Source: Flavobacteriia bacterium
GTDB taxonomy: Bacteria; Bacteroidota; Bacteroidia; Flavobacteriales_D; Crocinitomicaceae
NCBI GenBank assembly: GCA_947450325.1
Contig: CANFUT010000009.1
Coordinates: 60,159-124,158 of the forward strand
Direction: 5' to 3'
DNA: 64,000 nucleotides
Shown here: piece by piece, positions 16,601-26,190 of the stretch
How the letters are laid out: every line of letters starts with the position of its first letter
Position numbering within the stretch: the first letter of the stretch is position 1
The notes under the pieces: model-generated
What the model saw: the letters and a program-made list of their open reading frames with translations, nothing else
Told to the model about the DNA's origin: nothing
Databases searched by the model: none
Position numbers and translations under genes: made by a program

Positions 16601-16995
16601 GTACAGGTCAAACTGGTCCTCAAATTGCTACTTCTGTTCAAGGTTACTATTATTTAACTGGAACAAATGAATGTGGATCTTATACAGATTCAGCTTTTGT
16701 TTTAACAGATGTTTGTGTGATAGATTTTCCAAATGTATTTACACCAGATGGAAATGGAGACAATCCAGTGTTTACATCATTACAACAACCTGACGGATTC
16801 AAAACATTTAAATGTCAAATTTTCAATCGTTGGGGTGACTTAATGTATGAATATGATACAGTGTTTGGTTCTTGGGATGGTAAAGTAAATGGAAACGAAG
16901 CATCAGAAGGAGTTTATTTTTATACTGTCACTGCAGTAACAGTAAACAACAAGGATTTGACTAGACAAGGTTTCTTCCATTTGATTAGAAAATAA
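13618..16995 (+). CDS. giant T9SS surface protein, paralog of the 10.1 kb protein with an extra module
   Basis: 1125 residues with the same order as the 970-residue neighbour: signal peptide (ends SSAFGQ), CUB-like domain (TLYIFDGPNTSAPLLT ... FVFHSDGANEGTGW), P-domain-like region (CITMEHSYLGDLEIWLTCPN ... LNGAWTVHVQDNQGIDDG), Ig/PKD-like segments and a type-B sorting domain (FPNVFTPDGNGDNP, IFNRWGDLMYEYD). It carries two copies of the ~150-residue YPDVCGDS module (starting near 15817 and 16267) where the neighbour has one, which accounts for nearly all of the 155-residue size difference. A T9SS cargo, expected at the surface. Confidence 0.85.
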   Translation: MKKILLSIFAGILLSSSAFGQTINITDPDFGPSNPINCSSYQDGGAINFFDNGATGNYTSNAADTITICPDITNQTTWPKVSVTFATNIGFTFDINPTDTLYIFDGPNTSAPLLTALNTGVNATGGSYGASFENNPSGCLTFVFHSDGANEGTGWGAGITCGNPAQPFYPHMEAFVNGSAINAMTPIDTGYVDVCLYDTIMLVAKPIFPYSSAATGIGYPQTLTNITYNWTVTGTGPLNVNNDTVYFVPQTRNGFYVTLKMTDVFPQLVQTFCKIRVSQLPSFAGTGPVDPVICINETTQLIGGTTATDTVGVAFPDGSFILGGVVAGLTYLPDGNGQQYTTTINMTDFPQGSTFSNAGDLQEICITMEHSYLGDLEIWLTCPNGTQVWLVNAYTGSGPLAGGFGGGGTYLGSANDNGNGTPGVGWEYCFSSVNNTWGTMATEYAAGNTVATTVTPTTTAGNSMNPNGVYLPNTTFAGFNGCPLNGAWTVHVQDNQGIDDGYIFEWGLNFNSSLFPNNEVYHNTITDEYWMNDPSIISGMNDTLIVVQPPGPGTYNYTYVVEDNFGCFYDTTVAVTVKQPIILNLPSEICQYFYTSTLSTGTNDGQWSFYNSPGTPTFQADNVNTTFNFPVPGLYHLVYSDTSCTNKDTAVINIVDSPNFNFVSDFFNCPNETEYLYFADSSVVAEYHWGLTNPALDTLFEANLIEGTYTASYTTILGCLRDTTFTIVTQPATNLFNYPDVCGDSLGMVLNTGYPNGTWAVLSAPGNNPAVFSNPTGLQTSVNIANYGNYVFTFTESGCNDTDTVDILFTPQPWFSIADASTCFDVPHTFTAIDTGFVDTYTWNTGQNGNSIVATTQGQYILTGTNVCGTFVDTANLTIIPGVTLFDYPDVCGDSIGLVINSGYPNGIWSTIAGPSTTSPPVFSNVDSLQTSVTITDYGTYTFIFDQNVCSDVDTVQIKFTPYPWLSIADGETCIGDPINLTSFDIGFIDSYVWSTGQTGPQIATSVQGYYYLTGTNECGSYTDSAFVLTDVCVIDFPNVFTPDGNGDNPVFTSLQQPDGFKTFKCQIFNRWGDLMYEYDTVFGSWDGKVNGNEASEGVYFYTVTAVTVNNKDLTRQGFFHLIRK

Positions 16996-17013
16996 TAATT
17001 CTCAAATTTATTG

Positions 17014-17042
17014 AAGCCGATTCATTTGAATCGGCTTTTTTT
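17014..17042 (+). terminator. terminator after the 13.6 kb surface protein
   Basis: Ten-bp stem AAGCCGATTC (17014-17023)/GAATCGGCTT (17028-17037) with an ATTT loop and a T-run. The T-run touches an in-frame ATG at 17043, which argues against that ATG as the prmC start. Confidence 0.85.
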
Positions 17043-17069
17043 ATGGACTTTTGTATCAAAAAAACAAGC

Positions 17070-19956
<2,887 letters not shown>

Positions 19957-19977
19957 ATTTGTTTTTATATGATGATT

Positions 19978-20003
19978 TGAATATCGGAATATCCCGATAT
20001 TCA
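19978..20003. repeat. palindromic repeat copy 1 (ATATCGG family)
   Basis: TGAATATCGG and CCGATATTCA (10 bp each) flank AATATC. It lies in the ligA-dapA spacer and has no T-run, so it is not a typical terminator. Related copies are at 22.55, 27.22, 37.26 and 37.37 kb. Confidence 0.75.
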
Positions 20004-20068
20004 GTTATTGCAAGATAAATCAATTTGGTTTGTTAAATGTCATCACGATTCTTTACATTTTTATCGAT

Positions 20069-20095
20069 TTGCGTTCCTATTTTTGATTAATTTTG
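20069..20095 (+). promoter_or_regulatory. dapA promoter candidate
   Basis: TTG (20069-20071), 16 bases, then TAATTTTG (20088-20095). The -7 box is a full consensus match but the spacing is shorter than the 19 bases seen elsewhere in the window. The ATG at 20116 is 20 bases downstream. Confidence 0.4.
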
Positions 20096-20115
20096 TACAA
20101 CTTAAATTACAAGTC

Positions 20116-20991
20116 ATGAATATTTTTAAAGGTACTGGAGTTGCGTTAGTTACTCCATTTAATTCTGATTTTTCAATTAATTTTGAAGGATTAAAGAAAT
20201 TAGTTCAATTGCAAATAGATGGTGGTACAGATTTTTTAGTTGTTCAAGGAACTACTGGCGAATCACCAACTCTAAGTGCTGACGAAAAGCGTAAAATTCT
20301 TGATACTGTTTTAGAAGTAAATAATGGGAAATTGCGAGTGGTTTTCGGTGCGGGTGGAAATGATACATTGAAAGTTGCAGAAACAATTTCACAAATTCCT
20401 ACAGGAGTAGATGGTATCTTATCTGTTTCACCTTACTACAATAAACCTACACAAGAAGGAATATTTCAACACTATAAATTATTATCAGAATCAACAGATT
20501 TACCGATTATATTATATAATGTTCCAGGCAGAACTGGGTCAAATGTTTTAGCAGAGACGACATTGAGATTGGCTGAAATCCCATCAATTGTTGCCATGAA
20601 AGAAGCTTCAGGGAGTTTTGATCAAATAATGGAAATTATTAGATGTAGACCAGAAGGATTTGGCGTTTTGTCTGGTGATGACGCGATTACTATGCCATTA
20701 ATTGCTGCTGGTGCTGATGGTGTAATTTCAGTAGTTGCAAATGCTTTTCCTGAAAAATTCTCAGCTATGGTTAGTGCATCATTGAGAGGAGATTTGGTCT
20801 ATGCAAGAGAATTACATTATGAATTATTGCCAATCACTCGAATGTTTTTCGAAGAAGGAAATCCTGGCGGTGTAAAAGTTTCCTTGGAATACAGAAAATT
20901 GATGAATCAGACAATGCGTCGACCATTAGTTCCTGTATCTTCATCGTTAGCGACTAGAATTACTCAAGAGACAAAGCTGATTTTAGGATAA
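20116..20991 (+). CDS. dapA: 4-hydroxy-tetrahydrodipicolinate synthase
   Basis: 291 residues from the ATG at 20116; the upstream in-frame extension lacks family conservation and contains the promoter. Schiff-base Lys162 lies in AMKEASGS, Tyr134 in ILYNVPGRTG, and the substrate-binding GTTGES at 45-50. It condenses pyruvate with aspartate semialdehyde in the lysine/meso-diaminopimelate pathway. Confidence 0.95.
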   Translation: MNIFKGTGVALVTPFNSDFSINFEGLKKLVQLQIDGGTDFLVVQGTTGESPTLSADEKRKILDTVLEVNNGKLRVVFGAGGNDTLKVAETISQIPTGVDGILSVSPYYNKPTQEGIFQHYKLLSESTDLPIILYNVPGRTGSNVLAETTLRLAEIPSIVAMKEASGSFDQIMEIIRCRPEGFGVLSGDDAITMPLIAAGADGVISVVANAFPEKFSAMVSASLRGDLVYARELHYELLPITRMFFEEGNPGGVKVSLEYRKLMNQTMRRPLVPVSSSLATRITQETKLILG

Positions 20992-21009
20992 TCGTCTGAT
21001 TATATTTAC

Positions 21010-21040
21010 AAGCTACTTCTTCTTTGGAGTAGCTTTTTTT
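21010..21040 (+). terminator. dapA terminator
   Basis: AAGCTACT (21010-21017)/AGTAGCTT (21028-21035) stem followed by a T-run. Confidence 0.85.
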
Positions 21041-21064
21041 GTTTTCTTTAATTTTTAACTTTCT

Positions 21065-21727
21065 ATGGATAAAATAGTCGAATATTATAATGAATTGGCA
21101 TCAACTTATGATGAAGACAGATTTGAAAATGAATATGGTAAGTTTATCGATGCGCAGGAACGGCTGCTCTTAAATAAACTCTTGACTGATAAAAATGACG
21201 TGGTATTAGATTTGGCATGCGGGAGCGGACGATTACTTGATTTTGCATCATTTGGCACTGATGCGAGTGAAAAAATGCTCGAAATTGCGCAGAAAAAGCA
21301 CAAAAATAAAAAGTTAGTTTTGAGCGATGCAGAGCAACTGCAATTTGAGACAGATACTTTTGATAAAATAATTTCTTTTCACTTTTTTATGCACTTGAAT
21401 GATGAAAAAATCGAAGGGATTTTGAATGAGTGTCATAGGATTTTGAAAAAAGACGGAAAATTAATTTTTGATATTCCGTCATTAAAAAGGAGAAATTTAT
21501 TCAATTTTAAAAGCAATGGGTGGCACGGAGCACATAGCTCAACCATAGAAAAACTAAGGCAACATCCAAATTTTAGAATTTCTAATATTCATGGATTGTT
21601 ATTCCTTCCGATTCATCGCTTCCCAAAATTTTCAAGAAGATTTTTTATAAAGCTAGATTTGATTTTGTCGAACTCATTTTTGAAAGAATATAGTTCTTAT
21701 CTTGTTGTTGAATTTGTAAAACAGTAA
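21065..21727 (+). CDS. class I SAM-dependent methyltransferase
   Basis: 220 residues. Motif I is VLDLACGSGRLLDF and the acidic/second motif region is DASEKMLEIAQ, then FDKIISFHFFMHL and ECHRILKKDGKLIFDIPS, the standard Rossmann methyltransferase layout of the UbiE/Methyltransf_11 kind. The substrate is unknown. Four bases separate it from the VanW gene, suggesting cotranscription and perhaps a joint envelope role, but nothing in the sequence proves this. Confidence 0.85.
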   Translation: MDKIVEYYNELASTYDEDRFENEYGKFIDAQERLLLNKLLTDKNDVVLDLACGSGRLLDFASFGTDASEKMLEIAQKKHKNKKLVLSDAEQLQFETDTFDKIISFHFFMHLNDEKIEGILNECHRILKKDGKLIFDIPSLKRRNLFNFKSNGWHGAHSSTIEKLRQHPNFRISNIHGLLFLPIHRFPKFSRRFFIKLDLILSNSFLKEYSSYLVVEFVKQ

Positions 21728-21731
21728 GAGG

Positions 21732-22415
21732 TTGAAAAAGATTAAATTGAAGATAAGAATATTGATTCGCTTATTCAAAGATCTAATAAGTGGAAATTAT
21801 TTCAGGTTTTCCAAAAAGGACAAATCAAATTCTGTTTTTAATTTTATTTATACAATTTCTCAGGAAGTAAAGCCGAGTGAAACTTTTGAAAACAAACTGT
21901 ACAATATTCAAACCGCATCAATAAAGATAAACGACTGTATTCTATTCCCAGGACAGGTTTTCTCATTCTGGAAAATTGTAGGAAATCCAAATGGAGATTT
22001 TAAATTCAGTAGAAGTATAATAGATGGAAAGCTATCGGAAGAAAAGGGTGGTGGACTTTGTCAAGTTTCAGGGATAATTTATCATCTAAGCATACTTTTC
22101 GGATTAGATATTATCGAACGTTTTAATCATTCCATCGATATTTATACAGATGATTCTAGATTCACTCCTTTAGGAACTGATGCAACAGTGGTTTATGGCT
22201 ACAAAGATTTGAGACTAAGAAATAATTTTGCCTTTTCAATCAAATTTAAAATTGAAATAGAGGATAGTATTTTGACAATTAAACTATTAAGTAAGCAAGC
22301 TTTAATTCAAAAGAAACTAAAATTTGAAATCAATGAGACCGACAAACTCAAGGTGGTGTCTGTTGTTGATGAGAATTTGAGAAAAGTGAATGAATCTATT
22401 TATAAAATTGGATAA
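21732..22415 (+). CDS. VanW family protein
   Basis: 227 residues starting at a TTG codon preceded by TAAGAGG, the only reasonable start because no in-frame ATG precedes the conserved region. The VanW domain is clear: FPGQVFSFWKIVGNP, then GGGLCQVSGIIYHLSILFGL and ERFNHSIDIY with FTPLGTDATV. VanW was named from vancomycin-resistance clusters but its biochemical role is unknown. This is a short single-domain form without the peptidoglycan-binding repeats of longer relatives and without an obvious signal peptide. Confidence 0.85.
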   Translation: MKKIKLKIRILIRLFKDLISGNYFRFSKKDKSNSVFNFIYTISQEVKPSETFENKLYNIQTASIKINDCILFPGQVFSFWKIVGNPNGDFKFSRSIIDGKLSEEKGGGLCQVSGIIYHLSILFGLDIIERFNHSIDIYTDDSRFTPLGTDATVVYGYKDLRLRNNFAFSIKFKIEIEDSILTIKLLSKQALIQKKLKFEINETDKLKVVSVVDENLRKVNESIYKIG

Positions 22416-22661
22416 GAATCGCATTTTGATTTTTAGTTAACTTATTGATTGTTAGGTTTTTTATAGTTGAATCATTTGTTTTAGTTGATTGACTTTAGGA
22501 TGTCGTATTTTTCTCGAATTAAAAATACTTTTGATATTTAAGATATTTGAATATCGGAATATTCCGATTTTACATTTTTTTAGGAAAATTGTAAAAGAAA
22601 CTTTTTTTTACCAAACTTTTACGCTAACTTAGGTATACTAAAATTTTATACCTTTTACATT
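22416..22661. repeat. spacer with palindromic repeat copy 2 and a possible operator
   Basis: Contains the perfect 16-base palindrome ATCGGAATATTCCGAT at 22553-22568 (ATATCGG family). Just before the ArsR-type gene is the inverted repeat AGGTATA (22631-22637)/TATACCT (22647-22653), 9 bases from the start codon, a plausible autoregulatory operator. Confidence 0.6.
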
Positions 22662-23051
22662 ATGGGAGCAACCAAAAAACAAATTCATTCTCCTGAATAC
22701 ATTGAAGCAGCGAGAATTTTTAAAGCACTTTGTCATCCGGCAAGAATTGCTATTATTGACAATATTTTGAAAAATGAATGTTTTACATGTAAAGAGCTTT
22801 GTTCGAAAATTGATTTAGCGCAATCTACCATTTCGGGACATCTAAAGGTACTTTTGGATACTGGTTTACTAAGTGTTTTTCATGCTGGTAATGTTGCTAT
22901 TTACCAAATCGAAGAGCAAACTTTGGATAATATGATTCGCTACATTAAAAGTGTGCATCCAAAGTTTACGTTGTTTGATCGGCACATTAAAAATCCTTAT
23001 TTAACTCCTCAGCCGCCGATTTACTATCAATGTTTCCTGAACAACTCGTGA
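22662..23051 (+). CDS. ArsR/SmtB-type winged-helix regulator
   Basis: 129 residues. The winged helix-turn-helix is typical: ALCHPARIAIIDNIL, CTCKELCSKI (wHTH helix 2/3), LAQSTISGHLKVLLDTGLLSVF and the wing GNVAIYQIEE. Cys in NECFTCKELC could be part of a metal-sensing site as in ArsR/SmtB sensors, though this is not certain. The A/T-rich inverted repeat AGGTATA-N9-TATACCT immediately upstream would suit autorepression. There is no metal-resistance gene nearby, so the regulon is unknown. Confidence 0.85.
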   Translation: MGATKKQIHSPEYIEAARIFKALCHPARIAIIDNILKNECFTCKELCSKIDLAQSTISGHLKVLLDTGLLSVFHAGNVAIYQIEEQTLDNMIRYIKSVHPKFTLFDRHIKNPYLTPQPPIYYQCFLNNS

Positions 23052-23140
23052 TTTTTTATTGCAAACCATATGTATGTTGTAGTACATTTTAGGTCGTAGT
23101 TTACAAGAAATCGCTTAAATCAAAATTTAGGTCAAAAAAA

Positions 23141-23174
23141 AGCTGAATAATTCATTTCAAAAAATTATTCAGCT
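23141..23174 (-). terminator. terminator of the SKYDA-repeat gene (minus strand)
   Basis: Twelve-bp stem AGCTGAATAATT/AATTATTCAGCT with a ten-base loop. On the minus strand it is followed by a run of eight T (plus-strand A run at 23134-23141), so it terminates the leftward SKYDA gene; it may also stop rightward transcription. Confidence 0.8.
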
Positions 23175-23193
23175 AGTATGATTATTATTTTGA

Positions 23194-23532
23194 CTAATAC
23201 ATTTTTGCCATTTTAGCATTGTTTCTCCAGCCAGCATCATACTTGCTGTCTGCAAAGAAAATAATGATGTCAGCGTCATATTTGCTGTCTACAAAGAATA
23301 TTTTCTTTTTAGCGTCGTATTTACTTTCTGTAAAAAACCAAAGACCTTTGTTTTCAACAGCATCATATTTAGAAGTACACTTATATACCACTAGATCGGC
23401 GTCATATTTTGAACTTGCGACATATACTTTTACATCAGCGTCATACTTTGAACTACAAGAAAATACTTGCTGTGCTTCGGAAATAAATGAAATTCCGAGT
23501 GATAAAAGTCCTAATAAAAATAGTTTTTTCAT
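23194..23532 (-). CDS. exported SKYDA six-repeat protein (possible 7_1 septoil-knot family)
   Basis: 112 residues with signal peptide 1-20 (ends ISEAQ). The mature protein is six SKYDA repeats starting at residues 28, 41, 54, 70, 83 and 96, a period of 13 with one 16-residue interval. Each is followed by a short beta-strand such as DVKVYVA, DLVVYKC or DIIIFFA. Cys26 and Cys52 could pair. The pattern resembles small Bacteroidetes proteins with S-x-Y-x-A-D repeats that, as far as I recall, were found to form a deeply knotted 7_1 fold (DUF6150/septoil knot). I am confident about the repeats and export, less so about the family. Function unknown. Confidence 0.75.
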   Translation of the reverse strand: MKKLFLLGLLSLGISFISEAQQVFSCSSKYDADVKVYVASSKYDADLVVYKCTSKYDAVENKGLWFFTESKYDAKKKIFFVDSKYDADIIIFFADSKYDAGWRNNAKMAKMY

Positions 23533-23594
23533 TTTTTAATGGATTGATTATACTGTAAATGTACAATTTTAGATTATTCGAACCAAAACCTTTG

Positions 23595-23602
23595 TAACTT
23601 TG
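23595..23602 (+). promoter_or_regulatory. -7 element of nrnA
   Basis: TAACTTTG, a full consensus match in the divergent spacer between the SKYDA gene and nrnA, 46 bases before the nrnA ATG. No clear TTG at -33. Confidence 0.5.
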
Positions 23603-23648
23603 CAGCTAATATAGGTTATTTCGGAGATAAAATAGAGAGAGCAGATTA

Positions 23649-24656
23649 ATGAACGTTTATAAACAGATAGTATCAGCAATACAAGAATCAAATAAAATAG
23701 TGATAACATCGCATAAATCTCCTGACGGTGATTCTATAGGAAGCAGTATTGCGATGCAGGAATTTTGTAAGGAATTAGGCAAAACAGCGATAATTTGCCA
23801 TCCAGATCCTGCTCCTGATTTTTTAATGTGGTTAAATGGATCAAATGAAATTTTGAGTTTTGAAAAAAATGAAAAATTAGTACAAGAGAAAATTCAAACT
23901 GCTGATTTAATTTTTTGTCTAGATTACAATGAAACAGGTCGAGTAGGAAAAGAGATGCAACCAGTGTTGGATGCTGCTTCGGCTAAAAAAATCATGATTG
24001 ATCACCACCTAAATCCATCTGGATTTGCTGATATAACTTTATCAGATCCAACTATTTGTTCAACTTGTCAAATTATCTTTGATGTCATTGAATTTTCCGA
24101 AAATTTAGAATTATTAAATGCATCAATTGGGACAGCTCTTTATCTCGGAATAATGACAGACACGGGATCTTTTCGTTTTCCTTCGATTCAAGTTAGAACA
24201 CATCATATTTTAGCATCTTTGATAGAAAATGGTGTAAAACATTATGAAGTTCACGAAAATGTTTTTGATACGAACACACTTGATAGATTACGTTTAAGAG
24301 GTTATGCTTGTTCAGAGAAAATGGAGATTTTACCTGAAAATCAAGTAGCAATTATTTCATTGACTAAAGAAGAATTAAAGCGATTCAATCATCAAAAAGG
24401 AGATACTGAAGGCTTAGTAAATGTTGCTTTGTCGATCCACGGAATGCGGGCAGCTGTTTTGTTTACAGAAGCTGATGAATACGTAAAAATAAGTTTTCGC
24501 TCCAAAGGAAAAGAGAACCCAATCAACGAGTTGGCGTCAAATTATTTTTCAGGTGGTGGACATGCAAATGCATCCGGCGGAAGATTTGATGGTACAATTG
24601 AAGATGCAATAAAATTATTTAAGCAGGTTGTTTCTAACTATATTAAACCAATTTAA
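23649..24656 (+). CDS. nrnA: DHH-family bifunctional oligoribonuclease/PAP phosphatase
   Basis: 335 residues. DHH motifs are clear: SHKSPDGDSIGSS (motif I), CLDYNETGRVG (II), MIDHHLNP (III), TDTGSFRFP (IV), and the C-terminal DHHA1 domain with SGGGHANASGG. These Mn2+-dependent enzymes degrade 2-5 nt RNA oligomers and dephosphorylate pAp. Its stop lies at 24656 just before the FKBP lipoprotein ATG at 24658, so the three genes 23649-26042 form an operon. Confidence 0.92.
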   Translation: MNVYKQIVSAIQESNKIVITSHKSPDGDSIGSSIAMQEFCKELGKTAIICHPDPAPDFLMWLNGSNEILSFEKNEKLVQEKIQTADLIFCLDYNETGRVGKEMQPVLDAASAKKIMIDHHLNPSGFADITLSDPTICSTCQIIFDVIEFSENLELLNASIGTALYLGIMTDTGSFRFPSIQVRTHHILASLIENGVKHYEVHENVFDTNTLDRLRLRGYACSEKMEILPENQVAIISLTKEELKRFNHQKGDTEGLVNVALSIHGMRAAVLFTEADEYVKISFRSKGKENPINELASNYFSGGGHANASGGRFDGTIEDAIKLFKQVVSNYIKPI

Positions 24657-24657
24657 A

Positions 24658-25182
24658 ATGAAACTTAAGTTTTTGTCTTTATTTATTTTGTTAACGCTTT
24701 TTGTTGCATGCAAAGAGGAACCTAAAAAGGAGATTAAAGTTGATTGGACAACTCAAAAATCGTCAGATTTCAGCAAGGATTTAGCAATTGAGGAAGATAT
24801 TGATATCAAAATATTTCTTCAAAGAAAAAAGGATTGGAAAGTTACCGAAACTGGTTCTGGATTGAGATATTTTATCTACAAAAATGGAAAAGGTCCACTT
24901 GCGGAAAGTGGAATGACAGCAGAAGTGAAATTTGAAATCACTAAATTAGATGGCTCAATTTGTTATAAAACAGAAGGTTTAGAAACAGAAACTTTTAAAA
25001 TCGACAAAAGTGAAATCGAAACAGGAGTTCAAGAAGGTATCAAATACATGCACATTGGTGACAAAATAAAATTGATAATTCCAAGTCATTTAGGTCATGG
25101 TCTTGTGGGTGATTTTGATAAAATACCACCTTTGACTACATTAGTGGTAGATTTAGAATTAGTTTCATTGAGAAAAAGTTAA
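24658..25182 (+). CDS. FKBP-type peptidyl-prolyl isomerase lipoprotein
   Basis: 174 residues from the ATG at 24658. The lipobox LFVAC places the acylated Cys at residue 18. The domain from about 60 on has GSGLRYFIYKNGKGPLAESG, FKIDKSEIETGVQEGIKYMHIGDKIKLIIPSHLGHG and a final VDLELVSL strand, a typical FKBP fold. It probably assists folding of exported proteins in the periplasm; such lipoproteins near gliding genes include GldI, but this one is in an nrnA operon. Confidence 0.85.
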   Translation: MKLKFLSLFILLTLFVACKEEPKKEIKVDWTTQKSSDFSKDLAIEEDIDIKIFLQRKKDWKVTETGSGLRYFIYKNGKGPLAESGMTAEVKFEITKLDGSICYKTEGLETETFKIDKSEIETGVQEGIKYMHIGDKIKLIIPSHLGHGLVGDFDKIPPLTTLVVDLELVSLRKS

Positions 25183-25184
25183 AT

Positions 25185-26042
25185 ATGTTTACAAAAATTA
25201 CGTTCATTTTAAGTATTAGCTTAATTGTTATTTCATGTGATACTGAAGGAATTAAAAAAGATCCTGTTGCTAAAAATGAAATTAAGAAAAAACACACCAC
25301 TGTCCAAATAGTTTCAGATGCAAAAGAAAGTCTGAAACCGACCAAAACATTAACTTCGGAAGAAGATAAAACTGGAATAGAAATAAAGTGGTTTGAGCAA
25401 GGAAAAGGATCAAAACTGATAGACGGTCAAGTTGTCAAAATCAATTATGACGTTCGATTAGTAGATGGAACTTTGGTAGATGGCAATGAATTATTGAAAC
25501 GTGATTGGTTACCATTCCTTGTAGGATATGGAATGCAAACAAAAGGTTGGGATATTGCTTTCAAAAAATTAAAAGTTGGGGATTTTGTAGAGATTGTTTT
25601 GCCGAGCAATATGGCAAGAGGTAAAGATGGAGTAAAAGGTTTAATTCCTCCCAATGCAGTTAATGTCATTCATGTTAGGGTTTTAGGAGTAATTTCGCCA
25701 ACTAGAATTATTGATGGAACGAAAGTTTGGTTGCTTGAGGAAAATCAGTCCAATAAATTGCGCGCTACAGTTGAAAATACAGTTGAGTTTCACTACATGG
25801 TTGGTACTCAATCTAATCCAAAATATGATATAAGTTATCGACGAAATCAGCCTTATGCACTCAAATTTTCTGATTTTGGAATTGTTAAAGGTTTAAAAAA
25901 AGCGTTAATTTCTGCTAAAAGAGCTGATAAAATTTGGGTACTTGTTCCTCCTTCTGAAGCTTATGGAGACAAAGGTTTGGTGGATATTGTTAAGCCAGGC
26001 GAGAGTCTGTTTTACGATATTTTTGTTACTGATGTTCGATGA
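25185..26042 (+). CDS. double-domain FKBP-like lipoprotein
   Basis: 285 residues. Lipobox LIVISC, Cys18. Two FKBP-like halves are visible: residues about 65-165 (WFEQGKGSKLIDGQVVKINY, KGWDIAFKKLKVGDFVEIVLPSNMARG) and about 185-285 (VEFHYMVGTQ, FGIVKGLKKALISAKRADKIWVLVPPSEAYG). Only the first retains a convincing set of FKBP active-site residues; the second lacks the usual aromatic pocket and may be a chaperone or dimerisation domain. Gap of 2 bases to the preceding FKBP gene. Periplasmic-facing lipoprotein. Confidence 0.8.
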   Translation: MFTKITFILSISLIVISCDTEGIKKDPVAKNEIKKKHTTVQIVSDAKESLKPTKTLTSEEDKTGIEIKWFEQGKGSKLIDGQVVKINYDVRLVDGTLVDGNELLKRDWLPFLVGYGMQTKGWDIAFKKLKVGDFVEIVLPSNMARGKDGVKGLIPPNAVNVIHVRVLGVISPTRIIDGTKVWLLEENQSNKLRATVENTVEFHYMVGTQSNPKYDISYRRNQPYALKFSDFGIVKGLKKALISAKRADKIWVLVPPSEAYGDKGLVDIVKPGESLFYDIFVTDVR

Positions 26043-26084
26043 AAAGTGCGAAATTTTCATTACATTCGCACAATTAAATAATTT

Positions 26085-26159
26085 CGGGATGTAGCTTAGT
26101 CCGGTTAAAGTGCGCGTCTGGGGGGCGCGAGATCGGAGGTTCGAATCCTCTTATCCCGA
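26085..26159 (+). tRNA. tRNA-Pro (anticodon GGG)
   Basis: A complete 75-nt cloverleaf: acceptor CGGGATG pairing with TATCCCG, D-arm GCTT...AAGT, anticodon stem CGCGT/GCGCG around CTGGGGG (GGG anticodon), T-arm GGAGG TTCGAAT CCTCT, discriminator A, no encoded CCA. A 7-bp inverted repeat GTGCGAA (26046-26052)/TTCGCAC (26065-26071) lies between the FKBP stop and the tRNA and may end the upstream operon. Confidence 0.95.
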
Positions 26160-26190
26160 CTTGAGTTAATTGAAAAATTAAAAATATTTT

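Noticed and set aside
17043..17069. prmC starting at 17043
   Set aside because: This ATG touches the T-run of the preceding terminator; the next ATG at 17070 fits the usual length.
20008..20115. N-terminal extension of dapA
   Set aside because: The extension includes the promoter box and has no family similarity; normal DapA length starts at 20116.
21056..21064. TAACTTTC as a promoter box for the methyltransferase gene
   Set aside because: Last base deviates from consensus and it would end one base before the ATG, too close to be usable with confidence.
23219..23539. Plus-strand reading with ASYLLS repeats
   Set aside because: It is the exact antisense image of the SKYDA repeats; the minus-strand reading has a signal peptide and its own terminator.
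26046..26071. Inverted repeat GTGCGAA/TTCGCAC as a confirmed terminator
   Set aside because: No T-run follows, so it is only mentioned with tRNA-Pro.
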